A DNA stretch of 64,000 nt from Schistosoma mansoni (lineage: Eukaryota > Platyhelminthes > Trematoda > Strigeidida > Schistosomatidae), in the NCBI RefSeq assembly GCF_000237925.1, contig NW_017386117.1, forward strand, positions 95,772 to 159,771. The letters are read 5' to 3'. The notes below the pieces were generated by a model. That model was not told the origin of the DNA, made no database searches, and was given only the letters and a program-made list of their open reading frames with translations. Position 1 is the first letter of the stretch. Each line of letters begins with the position of its first letter. A program made the position numbers and the translations under genes. Of the stretch, positions 1-13,300 are shown one piece after another.

Positions 1-1545
1 CCTCAGGGGAGGCGGGGTGATCCTGTATACGAAAAGTACCCTAATCATACTATCTGTTAAGGCAGAAGCACATGTTTCAGGGAAATGTGAACTGGTGCGT
101 CGCAGACTGAAATGTAGACGGTAAGATATTGAATCAGTTGCACTATATCTCAGTTCAGAATGTGTAGTAGGTAACTTCTTCCTAAGCAAGCTTAAATGCT
201 GATGTAGTAGGGGTAAATCTTTATAGTAGGCAACTTTAACGCACCATATGTAAACTGGGCAAACACAGATATAGGGTCATCGATAATGCTATTTGATTAG
301 AAACTGTTGAAAATCTCAATTGCATTAGCTTTATTCCCCCCCCCGACTATTTTGGGGGGATAAGGTTGAAGCCTCTAAAAGCCCTCAACTTCGCACGGAT
401 CTATTATTGACCATCAGCTGTATGTTGCAACGCTACCTTCATTAAGTGCGCCAATTGTGATACTGACAACACGTTACTTGCGAAATCCATTTACATTCAT
501 ATCTTATAAAATGTCAACATAGCTGAGTACTTTTCTATAGTGAAAATTGTAACTTCTGTAACAATTTGATCTTGCCTGTAAACCGGCATGCCTCATGTTA
601 AGTCGTAGACAGAAAACAAGAATAAATTCCAAGTGCTCCTCCTGGAAACCAGCACTTACTGAAGTTCTGCAAGGCTCCGTTCTAAGTCATTCACTTTGCA
701 AACAGCATGTAAATGATCTCCCAAGTATGGTAGAGTCTCTCACAATGTAAAAATCTGGCGAGAAATAACAGGAGACGCAGATACATGCGCACTTCAGGCA
801 GACTTAAATATTGTGAATAACTGGTGCTTAGAGTGGCTGACGACTATCAAGGCGGCAAAGTGTGTGTACATGCACTTTGGGAATACAAAAGTAAACAGGT
901 ACAGCATAGAGGAAATGTCCAGTCTCACAAGGTTCTTTGGGTGACAGTGAGTCATGACCTAACGACTTCGGTCCGTTGCCGGGAGGTTGCAGCTAGGAGG
1001 TTTAGAACCATCTAAGCTTTAAGACGGACATTCACCAAGTTAGATACTACCACGCCCACAACAGTATACACAACCTTGGTGAGAACTAAGCTTGAGAACT
1101 GTGTTCAGGTTGCAAGCCCCTGTTCAAAAGATGACTCTTGTATCTAGGAAAAAGGACAAACGGCAGTTGCTCGTGCAATTCTAGAACTCTAGGGTTCACT
1201 ATACAGAGGGCTTCTTGGAAAGGTATACCTCTTCACTCTATCCTATCACAGATTAAGAGGTGATTTGATTTGGATGTATGGAATACTAAGAAATGATTTT
1301 GGACCAAATATATTCTCTCTTTTTCTTCTCACTAGAGCGGGACATTTCAGAGGACATAACAGGCGAGTAGAAAAGCCAAGAATGAATAAAATACTCGTGG
1401 TATACAGGTTTCCACATCGAGTTATTAATTCTTGAAACCTATTACCCAAAGTACTGGTGTCCGCACCTTCAATCGACTCATCAGTAGAAGACTGGATACT
1501 CATATAAGCATACTAGAAAGGGAATATCATAAGCCGTATGACTTT
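1..1545 (+). mobile_element. Decayed CR1-type LINE, endonuclease to RT C-terminus
   Basis: A heavily mutated non-LTR retrotransposon, cut by the left window edge. The first bases read as the endonuclease motif GGGVLLY (here GGVILY). Near 1240-1500 the frame reads YHRLRGDLIWMYGILRND and then RGHNRRVEKPR, matching the RT C-terminal region of the intact CR1 LINE at 43.9-47.9 kb (YRRIRGDLILAYRILNDD, RGHSKKVQKPR). Stops and frame changes occur throughout, so this is an old dead copy. The short open frames listed in this stretch on either strand are by-products of it and not genes. Family from visible similarity; age inferred from decay. Confidence 0.75.
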
Positions 1546-1612
1546 TGTCTTTACTACGCAAATCTGAACTAACACATTCAACTTTGGTGTATGACATGGT
1601 ATTTGCAAACCT

Positions 1613-3490
1613 AATCTTCAGTCTTCAGTAATAAGGATAGTAGGTTGGTGAACCTGTGTTAATCCTGACAGATTTCCCTCCAGTGAAGGTCCGGCTTCTC
1701 CTTGAAAATGTTCACTGATGGAGCTGATACCAATTGTTCGGGTAAAGCATTCCAGTCATTGAACATTCGATGAGATATACGGGACCCACCTTTAGTTTAT
1801 TAGGTCGTCGTTTATGAACCTTCTTGCTATGACCTCAGAGATTAACAGTGCTGGAGGGGGCAAAAAGATAAGACATATTAACGCCTAGGTAATAATTCAA
1901 GATACGAAATGCCAGTATAAGGTCACCTTGCGTCCTACGATAAAAGAAGGGGAAAAAGTTTGGACGTTTTAAACGCTCATCGTAAGGAAGTTTAGTTACA
2001 CCCCTCATTAATTTCGTTTCCACATGCTGAACACACTCAAGTGAGCTAGAATCCTTTATCAGACATGGGCTAGCTGCTTGGATACAGTATTCTAAGTGTG
2101 GTTTTACGTAGGTCGGACATCATGTCAAAGCATTTGAATGCTCGGTGAAGTGACCATCACGCACGACAACCTTTGGGAGCGGCCGCGTTGCAGTGCGTAG
2201 TTGCTTTCAAGTCGTGGCTTATCATTACTCCCAAGACTTTATATTCTTGAATGCGCGGAAGAGATGCATCTTCAATAGTATAATGGTAGCTATTACCGTA
2301 TCCGATGTGCATGAGCACGCTCTCCCTGGAATTGGCTTCTAAGCCTAACCTTGAGCCCATCTAACTAATTCGTCCAAGTCAGCTTGGAGATGACAACGAT
2401 CAGCCTTATTTTTTTATTTTTCTCCAGATTTTGACATCATTAGCAAAAACAATAATGTCGACGACTTAAGCAATAGAGGTAATTCATTAACATAGAGAAG
2501 GAAAAGTAGAGGGCCGAAAATGTTGCCTTGAGGTACACCACTTTCGACCGGCTTCCACTCGGATAGCATTTCGTTGACCCATACTTTCTGTCTACAGTCA
2601 CATAAGAAGTTTCCTAACCACCCCTGTATAGCATCTGTTATTCTAAAGCTCGAGCGCTTTTGTATAAGACCTAAGTGTGAAACTTTGTCAAACGCTTTGC
2701 TAAAATCTATGAATATCACATCGACAGACAGGCCGTTAACTAGGGTTGCTGTCCAATCCTCTCTCGCAACGAGTAAGTTAGTCAAACTTGTTACGAAACC
2801 CATGTCTCTCGTGAGTTAACAGACTGTACGAATCTATGTGTGTTTGTAACTTAATCCGAATTATCCTTTCAAGTAACTTAACGACTATGTTGGCCAGGCT
2901 GACAGGCCGGTAGTTAGATACGATCCTTTTCCGATCATGCCTAAATATAGGAATGACTATGGCGTCCTTCCAATCTCTAGGGAGTTGATAGAGTGAAAGG
3001 GACATGTTGAAGAGCGTCGCAAGCGGTCTTGAAATAATGTCCTCAAGCGATGACAACAAGCGTGGATGTAACCCATTGGGGACCGGTATCTTACAGAGTA
3101 TGAGGTTAGTTATCAATGAACGAACAGTGTCTTCAGTCACTTGTACAGATCCTACGGCTGGTATATCTGTGTAATTGGGACAAGTAGTTTTAACACTACT
3201 CGTAGAGTAGACTTAACTAAAATAGTTTGCATTCATCTTCGATCGATCCGTCAGCATCGACCGATCAGTCAGTCGAGATAGCACTATCTCTGATCGATGG
3301 GATATTAGCTCTCCAGATATTCGGACGGGGTGGAGCAGATGTAAATTCTATACCATGTGTCCGGAACTTAAAGGAATGTACAACGTGGTCAATATTCACT
3401 AGTGGGGTAAGGTGTTGAATGTCGACGACATCTTGACAGTGTTGTGTGAGGACAAGGTCTAGCAATGACGGATCATGTTCCAAGTCAATA
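1613..3490 (-). mobile_element. CR1-type LINE copy, minus strand, 5'-truncated and broken
   Basis: Minus-strand frames read, from right to left: end of the endonuclease (LVLTQHCQDVVDIQHLTPLV, PNIWRANIPSIRDSA; 3265-3483), RT fingers (NYRPVSLANIVVKLLERIIR; 2778-3140), palm (VDVIFIDFSKAFDKVSH, SGVPQGNIFGPLLFLLYVNE; 2414-2803), then the C-terminal domain (YRRTQGDLILAFRILN; 1835-2023). The catalytic FADD is lost in a frame change near 2440. The 3' tail at 1613-1640 is an ACTGAAG-type repeat, the same tail as the intact LINE at 43.9-47.9 kb, so both belong to one family. The N-terminal endonuclease and ORF1 are absent. It lies just upstream of the tropomyosin-like gene, tail away from it. Confidence 0.85.
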
Positions 3491-3533
3491 TGTGTTGGTT
3501 TTACGATACGTTGTACAAGTGCACACTGATTAA

Positions 3534-3731
3534 TTGCTGATACGTCGCTATCGAAACCCCACCTGGAGCTGTGAGCTTTATCCAGTTGATATGTGGTGGT
3601 TGAAGATAGAAACTCCAGAGCTACTAGTCACGAAAGTAAACGATATGATTGATGTGGCTCATTGTAAAGTAGTTCACTATGGGGATATTGATAATCGGAA
3701 GGCTTCTGATTACAAAGCGCTTAATTTATGA
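3534..3731 (+). mobile_element. Possible LINE RT remnant upstream of the tropomyosin-like gene
   Basis: An open plus-strand stretch reading KVNDMIDVAHCKVVHYGDID, which resembles the segment after the RT active site in CR1-type elements (typically NPSKCKVVH followed by a glycine or aspartate-rich turn; compare TSKCKVVHLRHVADYS in the LINE at 55.5-57.0 kb). It ends 10 bp before the ATG used for the tropomyosin-like model. Only one motif supports the call; it could be chance. Confidence 0.35.
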
Positions 3732-3741
3732 CTGTTGAAAC

Positions 3742-4392
3742 ATGGTCTCGGTCAGTATGATAAGTGCTAAACTATCAGACCTACATGACAACATTACGAA
3801 ATTGTCCCATGAATTGGACCTCAAATGTAAGGAAAAGGAGTCCCAAAGAAGTTTTGTTAAGAAGGTAATATGTTCGGATTGTTATCTAATAATTTAGCTT
3901 GACTCAGAAATCAAAGATAAACATAGGTTTCTAGATAGTTTAGAACAAAAACGTGAACAGCATGAAAAAGCTATTAGAGTCAATGCTGAGCGCCTATCTG
4001 AGCTTCAAAAATCAGCTGCTGAGTGTCAAAAGTACGACAATCATTAGAAATATTTGTCCTAGAGCACATGAATCTTTAGAAAAACGACTAGAAAGTCAAG
4101 AACAATCAATTCGGTCTCTCGAAGACGAAGTTAATGAGGCACAAAGTCTCGCGAAGTCTTCAGCTCAAGTTTACGATGAGGTTTGTATACTCAGTTATTT
4201 TGAATTCTTCAGACTCTCAAGCTACTACAAGAAAAGTTGGAGATTTTGGAAAAATATGATCGGAAAGAAGAATCTCTTACCAAGTATTATATTTGCACAC
4301 TGTAACTCGCCTTCAGGACTATCAAGGAGTTGAGAGAGGAAGCTAATTTGCATGGGAACAGACTACGTCGCGTTGAGGCACAAGGAAACGAG
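3742..4392 (+). CDS. Tropomyosin-like gene: clustered exons 1-5 with micro-introns
   Basis: Five exons in 651 bp, split by introns of 33 (3865-3897), 31 (4032-4062), 32 (4181-4212) and 33 nt (4284-4316). Each has GT and AG ends and removing them gives one open frame; two of them (the first two) contain in-frame stops, so they cannot be coding. Very short introns at the 5' end followed by long 3' introns is a known habit of schistosome genes. Exon 2 begins at the upstream AG (before LDSEIKDKH) and not at the later CAG, because only that keeps phase 0. Phases after exons 1-5 are 0, 2, 0, 2, 0. Confidence 0.85.
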
Positions 4393-7300
4393 GTTCGTTT
4401 TATTTGGTTGTTTTTGTTACTCATAAAGATTCTTACTTCTTTGTTCTCAGAAGTGGTACACGTAGGCTTGTAAATGTGATTTCTCGCCCTCCACGACATA
4501 TAATCCATCTTGGATGTAGTGAGGCTAGATTGAGTGTGCTTCGGCCCAAAGTATGATGATGTTTTATGGAGTTGAGATTTTCTACAATTTTGCTAGTGAT
4601 AAATTGGGATAGTATGAGGTACAGACAGTTGAGAACGAGTTTACTTTATCCATGATGAAGTGAGACTTATTCATGTATGAAAATGACAAGTTATTGTTTA
4701 TTTGTTAGCCGATCAAGGAACGAACTTCAGCCGATAAGAATTCATCTTTAACTGGATCAAATGCCTCATAAGTATTAACAGGTCTGCACGCAGTATATAA
4801 GTAACCCTTAACTCACAGCCCTAACAAACTTCCTGCACACTACTACAGCTTAGTAGTAGTATTATTATCTCAGATTTGTGTTGTACTCAATATAAGTTTA
4901 ATAAGGGGAGGTGCACACGTAATTGTTAGACTTTAGCAGTTTCAGTGGCTTGTCGTCGAAAAATGTCAATTTGAGTAGAAAAGAATGGCAATACTCCTCA
5001 AAGAATTATCAGTACTATTCATCATTACTTTCAAAACTGGAATAGTAGTTATTGTAATGTCGAGTGAATTATCTCTATCTTGTAAAAAACTACTGAATTT
5101 GGTTGATCTAGATCCTTTGGTTTGTAATGAGTTCAGCCAAAAAGCTTCGAAATGTGTTAAACGGCCCAAGTATTCAATCTAAATTCTTTTGTAATATTTC
5201 CGTTTAGGTTTTAATTGATTGGAGAATAAAAGACCTACAAATTAATTCCCTCCAATCGCTTGTAACATTCCATCCCCCCCAATGCCCTGGTACGCTAGAG
5301 GGTGGGGAGAGCCCACTTTCCCCCCCGAAATGCTCTCACACGACCACAAGGATACAGCCACTATCAGGATAGTCCTACTCACTGCCTTCTCGTGTCGGGC
5401 GTGTTCGTTACAAAGTTGAGAGGACAAAAAGCGTATGTCCGGCGCTTTACCGGGTTAGCAGATACAGAGGATTTACCTAGGGGAGTTGGAAAACATTGAT
5501 TACAAACCAATGGTGTACATGGGATACTGGATCTTGAGGGAACAAATGTCGTTGAATGTTTCATTTCATTTATTTGCGAACAAATGTATAAACCAATTAT
5601 TAGTCACCCGCCACCATGGAGCTGCATTTTCTAACGTTGCTCCAGTGCCTTATGGAATAGACCTCTAGGTCAAAGGCTCGGGAGTGGCCCTCTAAGAAAA
5701 CCACCTGTTTCGGTCTAGGCACCCGAGGAGTATCGCAGCCCTCGCAAATCAACTGAACTATGTGGCGCATATATATTCGGTGCCCTTTTGTACCTATATT
5801 TGTGTTAAAATAAATAAAATAACATTTTAACGCGTTTATTTTGTGTTTATATTCCATATATAAGCACTTTTTTACTACACGAAAAACTTCATGTAACTAG
5901 TTTTATTGTCTTTGATTTCTAATTATTTGGGGTCCTAATTCGATAATATAGTTTTGTGAATCGCCATCGCACGGCCACATATTACTTTCATCTATCGCCT
6001 AGCATTCTATCCATTCATTTTAAGTCGGAAATTTCGTCTGATCAAATCACAAAAGCATCCTCCATAACAAGAATATAAACCTGTTCGTGTTATACTGATT
6101 ACAATACTCTCACTATTTAAGGCTCTGCACTTTACTGCATTTTCCACTAAGTAACTGTATTGTTTGGCTATACTCAATGAGGTCCGTGTCACATCTGGCT
6201 TTTCTTTAACTTTTTTAGTAGTTTTAGGAGTCCAGCTCCTGTATGATTTTACTTAAAGATTTATTTCTTTACAGGCAAATAAACGCATGGAAATACTGGA
6301 AGAAAAAATCAGGGGACTGACAGAACAAATTAATTTTGTAAGTCACTCATGTTTTTCCTTTTTACAAGGAGATTTGGGTAATCTAATTTTGAAATAAAGG
6401 TAGAACACCCTTAAAAAGCTTATTAGTAAGGTTCTATTTCAGCCTTCATCTGACAGCGTTGACTATTGAATACAAGTGTTCCTGTTTTGGCCTTTATGTT
6501 GTTAATATTTTCTAGGAAAGCATATCCTTTTATTAATATCTCGTGAGCACAAAAAGCATGTGATGAATAGCATTCGGTGGCTAATTTTTACTGTAAGGTA
6601 ATTTATTTCTCAATCACCAACCAGGTACATATTCATGTACTTAGCTTTCAACCACATTGTAATGACTAGTGATACTGTCCGGTTTTCGGATCTACACTAG
6701 GTGGATCAAGCTTCAGACCTGCTACTCAGTGACTTAAAGTCGAACCACTGATCTATTGCTCCACTTAAAAATGAAAAAGTCACAACCTGATGTTTATCGT
6801 CTTAGTTGCAAATAAAGTGCCATCGTTTTCAACCATCTGGCTACTTCATTATCGTTTTTACGACTAACGATGGAATATCACAATGACTTGCTTATTTATC
6901 GATACTTTATGCAAGTTTCAGCATGAACAACTGGAGAAATAAAGGTAATCAATCATTTGAAGGGCATCTAATATTGCCTTCTAATGTTAAATAATAGAGT
7001 TATGACTTGGTGTACATTTTAGACAATCTGTTTACTACTTAAAAGATAATGTACCTCTTGAAAGCATAGTTTATTAAAAGGATTATATAAATTAACATTT
7101 TGGACCTCTATCATTTGTGGTTGCCGAGACGCGTTATTTGTTTTCAGGCACCACGTACTTCAGTGTTTTATTATTGGATATTAAAGAGGGCTGGAAAGTC
7201 GCTGTGGTTGACCTTATAGGGACAATGATACTCCATGAAAAATAGTCAGCTATTGTTTTAAGCTCTGAAAAATAGCGCAAAATCTTATGTTTTAGTCTAC

Positions 7301-10300
7301 AAGACAAGAAATTATGAGAAACAGATCTTGAAATCGACTAATGTAGCGCGAATACATCAATCCCTTACATCCGTCTTAGTTTCAAGCATAACTTCACACT
7401 CCTTTCACTTACTATTTTAAGTTGTTTCTTTTGACTTTATCCTCTCAACTCACGACTGTTGTTAATATTCCTATTTTTCTGTTTGTGTGTCTATTCGTTT
7501 GGCTTGCTCTGTCTTAATTTAAACCTGAGAAAATTATTCTGAAATTTCCTGGTTTTGTTTTCCAAAGTGTTTAAAAGAAAATGAACTTGCTGAGCATTTT
7601 AACTTCATATAATTTCATCTTATGTTTATCATCGATATAAATAAGATCAACCTCTAAGAAAACGATTAAAGCAAACACTACCCCTTATATTATCTACATA
7701 ACAAAGCTATGCAGTAAGGAAAATTGAACAACCTCGTAGAACGCTATTTGAAGTAGCCACGTAAAATAGTAACCTAGCTAAAGCTATATAATGAAACTCA
7801 TTTACTAAGTACTGGTTTGTGTTTGACTTGGAGCCTTTGTTTATGTAGTAGCTAGTAGTATTACCATGTTGCCCACATCTAAGCAGATAAAAAGGCACTT
7901 CAAACTAAAACAAAGAATAAAGCTGTTGATGAAACTTCCTCGACTAGATCTGAAGCTTGTCTGATTTTCACAGATTTCTCAGATTCAGTTCTGATAGCTG
8001 TGGTAGTTGGTAAGTAGGTGACTTACTACTTCAGTCATTCGAATTTCCCAATTTCTATGTCATATTTACCTTTGTTTTTGTTCATAAACTGCAACAATCG
8101 GCACTCGGGATCGTTTAGATGTAACTGTTTAACCACCGAATTATAACTAATGTATCAGTCGTCGCAGTAAAAAACTTGGAAGATTATTGTGGGCTTCTAG
8201 AATAAATTCATCGATGACTACTTCTATTCTGCGCCTCATAAGTTAAGGCACACAAAATTCGCTGATATTTAGAGCCCATACATCAGTCTATCTTTCAGGG
8301 TGCTGGTAGTAGATAATTAAGGCTAGCTGGATAACTCCCCAAAGCGGTCTGTACTTTTATGACAACCTTGATTTTGCCTGCCCATGGTCTCGATGAGCTA
8401 AGTTACCTAGTTCATTTTTATTTTAATTTAAACACATAAATATTGGTACAAAGAGGCACCAGATATATATGCTCTGCACAAATCTCATTTGATTTGTGTG
8501 AAGGATGTGATACTGGCGCCTTGTCGAAACTGTATCTAGGTATTTCCATAAAGGGCCACATGACCGAGCGCTTTGACCTCTCGGTCAGATCCAAGGCAGT
8601 GGAGCATCGTAAGGAGATGCAGTCTCATGGTAGCAAGTGACCAACGATTGATTCATACGCCATTTGTTCCTTCTGGATACTGGAGCCCATGTACACCATT
8701 GGTTTGTAATCAAGGTTTTCCAATCCCCCTAGGTGAACTTTCCGTGTCCACCAACCCGGTTAAAGCGCCGGACATACGCTTTTCATCCTCTCAATTTTGT
8801 AACGAACACGCCCGCCACGAAAAGGCAGTGAGTAGGCTTCAGTTGGAAAAAGCTATATACGCGTGGCCATATGAGAGCATTTGGAGAGGGAGAGCGGACT
8901 CTCCCCACTCTCGGTCGTTCAATCCTGACACTTATAACCCATGATTTTCGTTTTTGACTAAACAGCTTCGAGTGCAGATAAAAATGGAATCATCTTATCA
9001 CTGACCAGTGACCTGACCGGTTACATTAACTGGTACATAAACAAATAAGTGAATAACTGGGCCACAACGTCAATGAATGAAAACAGTACAATAATGCAGA
9101 GACAGCATAAAAAGATCTCGTTCAAATGGCAATAATCTTGTAACGGTAGGTAATGTAACACTAATTTGTAGATTAAAGGAAATCTTATGATGCGTAGGAT
9201 AAAGTAGGTACATAATTAAGTGTTCGTAATTTATAGATTTCGAGTTAAGTGAGATAATATACCCCCAGAAGTAGCTCTCACTTTTTGTCATTTCTTCTTG
9301 ATTCTTCTCTTTACTTCGTTTCGATTACGACTCATAACTGGATTTTTATGTGTGTGTGTTTGTAATTATCTCACCACCAACCTCTTCATCAGTTTAGATA
9401 ACCGTTCACTTCTGTATGTAACTGGTACTGTTATCCTCATCTATCGATCTTACTGTCGACCACTGATTAGCACAGAAATTTTTTTATCAACATATATACC
9501 TACAGCCTTCATATTATTGCAAAGCATTCGGAGTTTTCAGATATTCCTGATTTCGGTCATTAACCTTGCAAATGTAGTGTTATAATAAGCACATCATATT
9601 CTTTGACCACTCACAGGCGAAGAATATCAGAAATACGCTTTCTTTGATAATCACAAGATGATTTGTTTGTATATAAACAAGATCAGCCAAATGTAAGGTG
9701 GAATGATACTGTTTTAACTAATTGGGATAGGATTTATATCAGTAGTTATTAACTACAAATTTGAACAATTCAACCAATTAGCCCCCAAATGCCCTGGTAC
9801 GGCCGAGAGTGGGGAGAGTCTGCTCATGGGCTCCAGTATCCTGAAGGAACCAACTGTTGGTCACCGGGTACCATGGGACTGCATCTCCTTACAATGCCCC
9901 ACTGCCTTGTGGACTAGACCTTTAGGTCAAAGGCTCCGGGTGTGGCCCCCTAAGAAAACCACCTGCTTCAGTCTGGGCACCTGGGCAGTATCACAGCCCT
10001 CACACAAATCGAATGAGATTTGTGAGGCGCATTTATATCTGGTGCTTCCTTGTACCAATATTTATGTGTTCAAATAAAATAAATAAACCAATTATCCAAA
10101 CAACTTTATTATTAACCAAATGTGGTTAGTGTTTATTGCCCACGTAGTAACTTCATGTTATTTGGTGATTTTGACAACAAATTAACAAACATTCATTTAC
10201 TGTGTTTAGCCTTGACCTTCATTTTTTGTTTTCCTGCCAAACCTTAGTCGTCTTTTCCGTGTGATCATTGATCAATTTATCAAATATGCATTTTATGGAA

Positions 10301-13300
10301 GGGTTAGTGTTATTAACCTACTGTTTAAATCATGATAAATACGAAGGGGCACGAATCTAGTACCCATTGGAAAAACAACTGGTTCAATCACTAAACCATC
10401 TGTGTACGTTAAAAAAATCAGCTCCTGATTCTTTCAATTAGTTTATGATAGTAACGTAAGTACATTAGTGTTTGTGCCGTCGTAGGTGGACAAAATGAAT
10501 GTCGCTTGGAACATTATTACTTCCTGGGCGTAAAATTCATCCAAATAACACATCTTTCGGATGATCAAAAGCTATCTTTTAGATCCCACTATTATTATCA
10601 TTGTTACTTCAGTGGTTTAATGAAGGTGATGACCTAGTAGTTTAAACAACCAACTTTGAGTCTGTACGCTTCATGTTGGAACCTAGTCCCATCTGGTTTG
10701 GTTTGAACAGTCGAATGGAAAACATTATAATCCTTGAACAAAAGACTTGGTTCGAAACCAAATACACCAAAATGCATTTGATACGTGGTTTAACGCTGTC
10801 ATAATGGATTACTTAACATTGTTTAACAAAATATAGCTAACCTATTGTTTATTGGTGGATTAACTAATTGTTCGTAAATATAGAAAAAAAGTACTTTTAA
10901 GACTTGAAATATCTGTGTATTTCTGAAGAATTATAATTTGAATGGTCGACCCTTCTCTTTCACCTAGTCGTTTAAAGCTCTCATCATTTCAATTGATAGT
11001 AGTAATGGTTTTCTTTGCTCAGCAATTGTGACATTGTGTGACTTTGTATAATAGTTAAGTTTTTCTGGTCATAGTTTATTGGAATATTCTTTAGTATTTA
11101 CTGCTTTTCATCGTATAATTAGGGGATTACAAAAATAGTTCTTCATCTTCGGTAGATTATCTCTTGGACATTTGTTTTCACCATAAAATTTCCATGATGG
11201 CCAGATTATATGTTGCATTAAATAGCTTATTTTTAATAGTTGAGGACTATTCACTGAAGAGACCTATAAACTGAAAACAAGAATAATAACAATAACATGA
11301 TTCATTTACTAAGTACAAATGTCTTTGATTAACTTTAAGCCACATTTTTTTGTGTGAAGGTTAGTGTTTTTATCTGGCTGTTCTAACCTAAATGGATAGT
11401 GTTTGATTTCGAACCTGTTGCCTATTGGTTAAAAGATAACTGTTTTTTAGCCACTTATAAACCGCTCTCTAGAAGATAGTGGCCCGATATGTGCTATAGA
11501 TTAAAGTTGTTGTTACATCTTTCAGCTATTAAATTAAGTGATCTCTACCTTATTTAGTACGTTTATTTCAACAGGTGGTTAATAAAAGAGCGTGTTGGCA
11601 TTTGACTCCAAAATACAGTGTAATAAACGTTTGAAATACCATCATTCGATAAACACTAATATTGTTTATGTAAAAAGTACTTGACGTTTTACTTATCAGA
11701 AGCAGGACAACGAAAAGTCCATACAAAAGAATGTACCACACTTTACATAAACGGCATATCCTCTTAATTAGGTCTAGACGTTTAAATGCTATTTGTACGT
11801 CTTTAAATAGTAAGTTAAATATGCAACTGTTTGCACTCAGCCAGCGAAGTCCTGCTCACTACCTTTTCCGGGTGGGGTTGTTGTTTACGGAATCGAGATG
11901 ACGAAGAAAGTATGTCCGGTGCTTGAACTGAGTTAGTGGGTATGGCTGATGTACCTAAGGGAGTTAGAAAGTTGTGATTCCGAACATGGACTCTAGGGTT
12001 CTGTGGAAACAAATGGGCTATGAACCCATTCTTGATCACCGGCTACCATGGGATCGCTTCTCGCGACGTTGCTCCACTTCTTGTTTATCAGACCTCTGGG
12101 TCAAACGTTCGATTAGTGACCCCTAAGAAGATCACCTGTTTTGGTTTTAACACTCATGCAGTACTAAAGTCCATTTTATTTATTTATTTAAACAAATAAA
12201 CATCGGTACAAGGAGGCACAAAATTAATATGCGCCACATTTCATCATTCGATTTGTGTAAGGCCTGGAATATTGCCTGGGCGGCCAGACCGAAGCAGTTG
12301 GTTTTCTTAGAGGGCCACTCCCGAGCCTTTGACCTAGAGGTCTAATCCACAGGGCAGTAAAGCAACGTTAGGAAATGCAGTTCCATGGTAGCAGATTACC
12401 TACTATTATTGTTGTTCCCTTAGGATACTGGAGCCCATGTGACCATTGGTTTGTAATCAAGGTTTTCAAACTCCTCTAGGTAGATCATCCGTATCCATCG
12501 ACCTGGTTAAAGCGCCGGACATACGCTTTTCGTCCTCTCAATTTTGTAACGAACACGCCCGCCGCAAGAAGGCAATGAGTAAGACTTCCCTGGGAGTGGC
12601 TGTATCCTTGTGGTCGTGTGAGGGCATTTTGGGAGGGAAAGTAGACTCCCTACTCTCGACGGTACCGTACACAAATTCAATGATTTGTGTGGCGTATATA
12701 TATATATATATATTGATGCCTCATTATACCAATTTTAACTTGTTTAAATAAATGAAAACTTAAATATATTTAAATCCATTAATAATTCCTCAAGCTTTAA
12801 ATAAATTTATAGGCTACTCAACGAGCTCTTCATGCAGAAGAAGAATCTGAAAATCTAGCCGGTGAATTAACAATTCTAGAAGGTTAGTTAAATAAACTTG
12901 TGAATAAATTTCAATTCAAACATAATACATACGTCTAATTTACCTTATTATCATTGTTGCGACCATAAATTGATCTTAAATGTATTATTACCACCAATTT
13001 ATAAATAGAATTGTCTATTGAAGAGTAGGAGAACGATCACATTACACCATGTATCAAAGAAAGTTATTTAATAATCGAGAATTAAGAAATTAGGATATCG
13101 GAAGGGGGTTTTTGTGAAGATTTTAGTAATTTTATATAGTTAAGATCATGAGTCGATTGAAGCTAGACCACCATGGAAAACCTGGAATCACTGGATGACC
13201 GTTTCGTCCTATTGTAGGACTCCTCAGCAGTGCGCATCCACGACCCCGCCTCCACTGGTAGGTCTTAGGTCCAAATCCCGCGAGACTGGATCGTGGANNN

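Noticed and set aside
8573-8944. 123-codon frame, with related frames at 12446-12751 and 18666-18869
   Set aside because: Falls in repeat C, on the strand opposite to its tail; frames break in other copies, so kept as repeat and not gene.
9298-9585. Hydrophobic 95-codon frame in the tropomyosin-like gene intron
   Set aside because: No family motif, AT-driven composition, lies within an intron; no splice-consistent neighbours.
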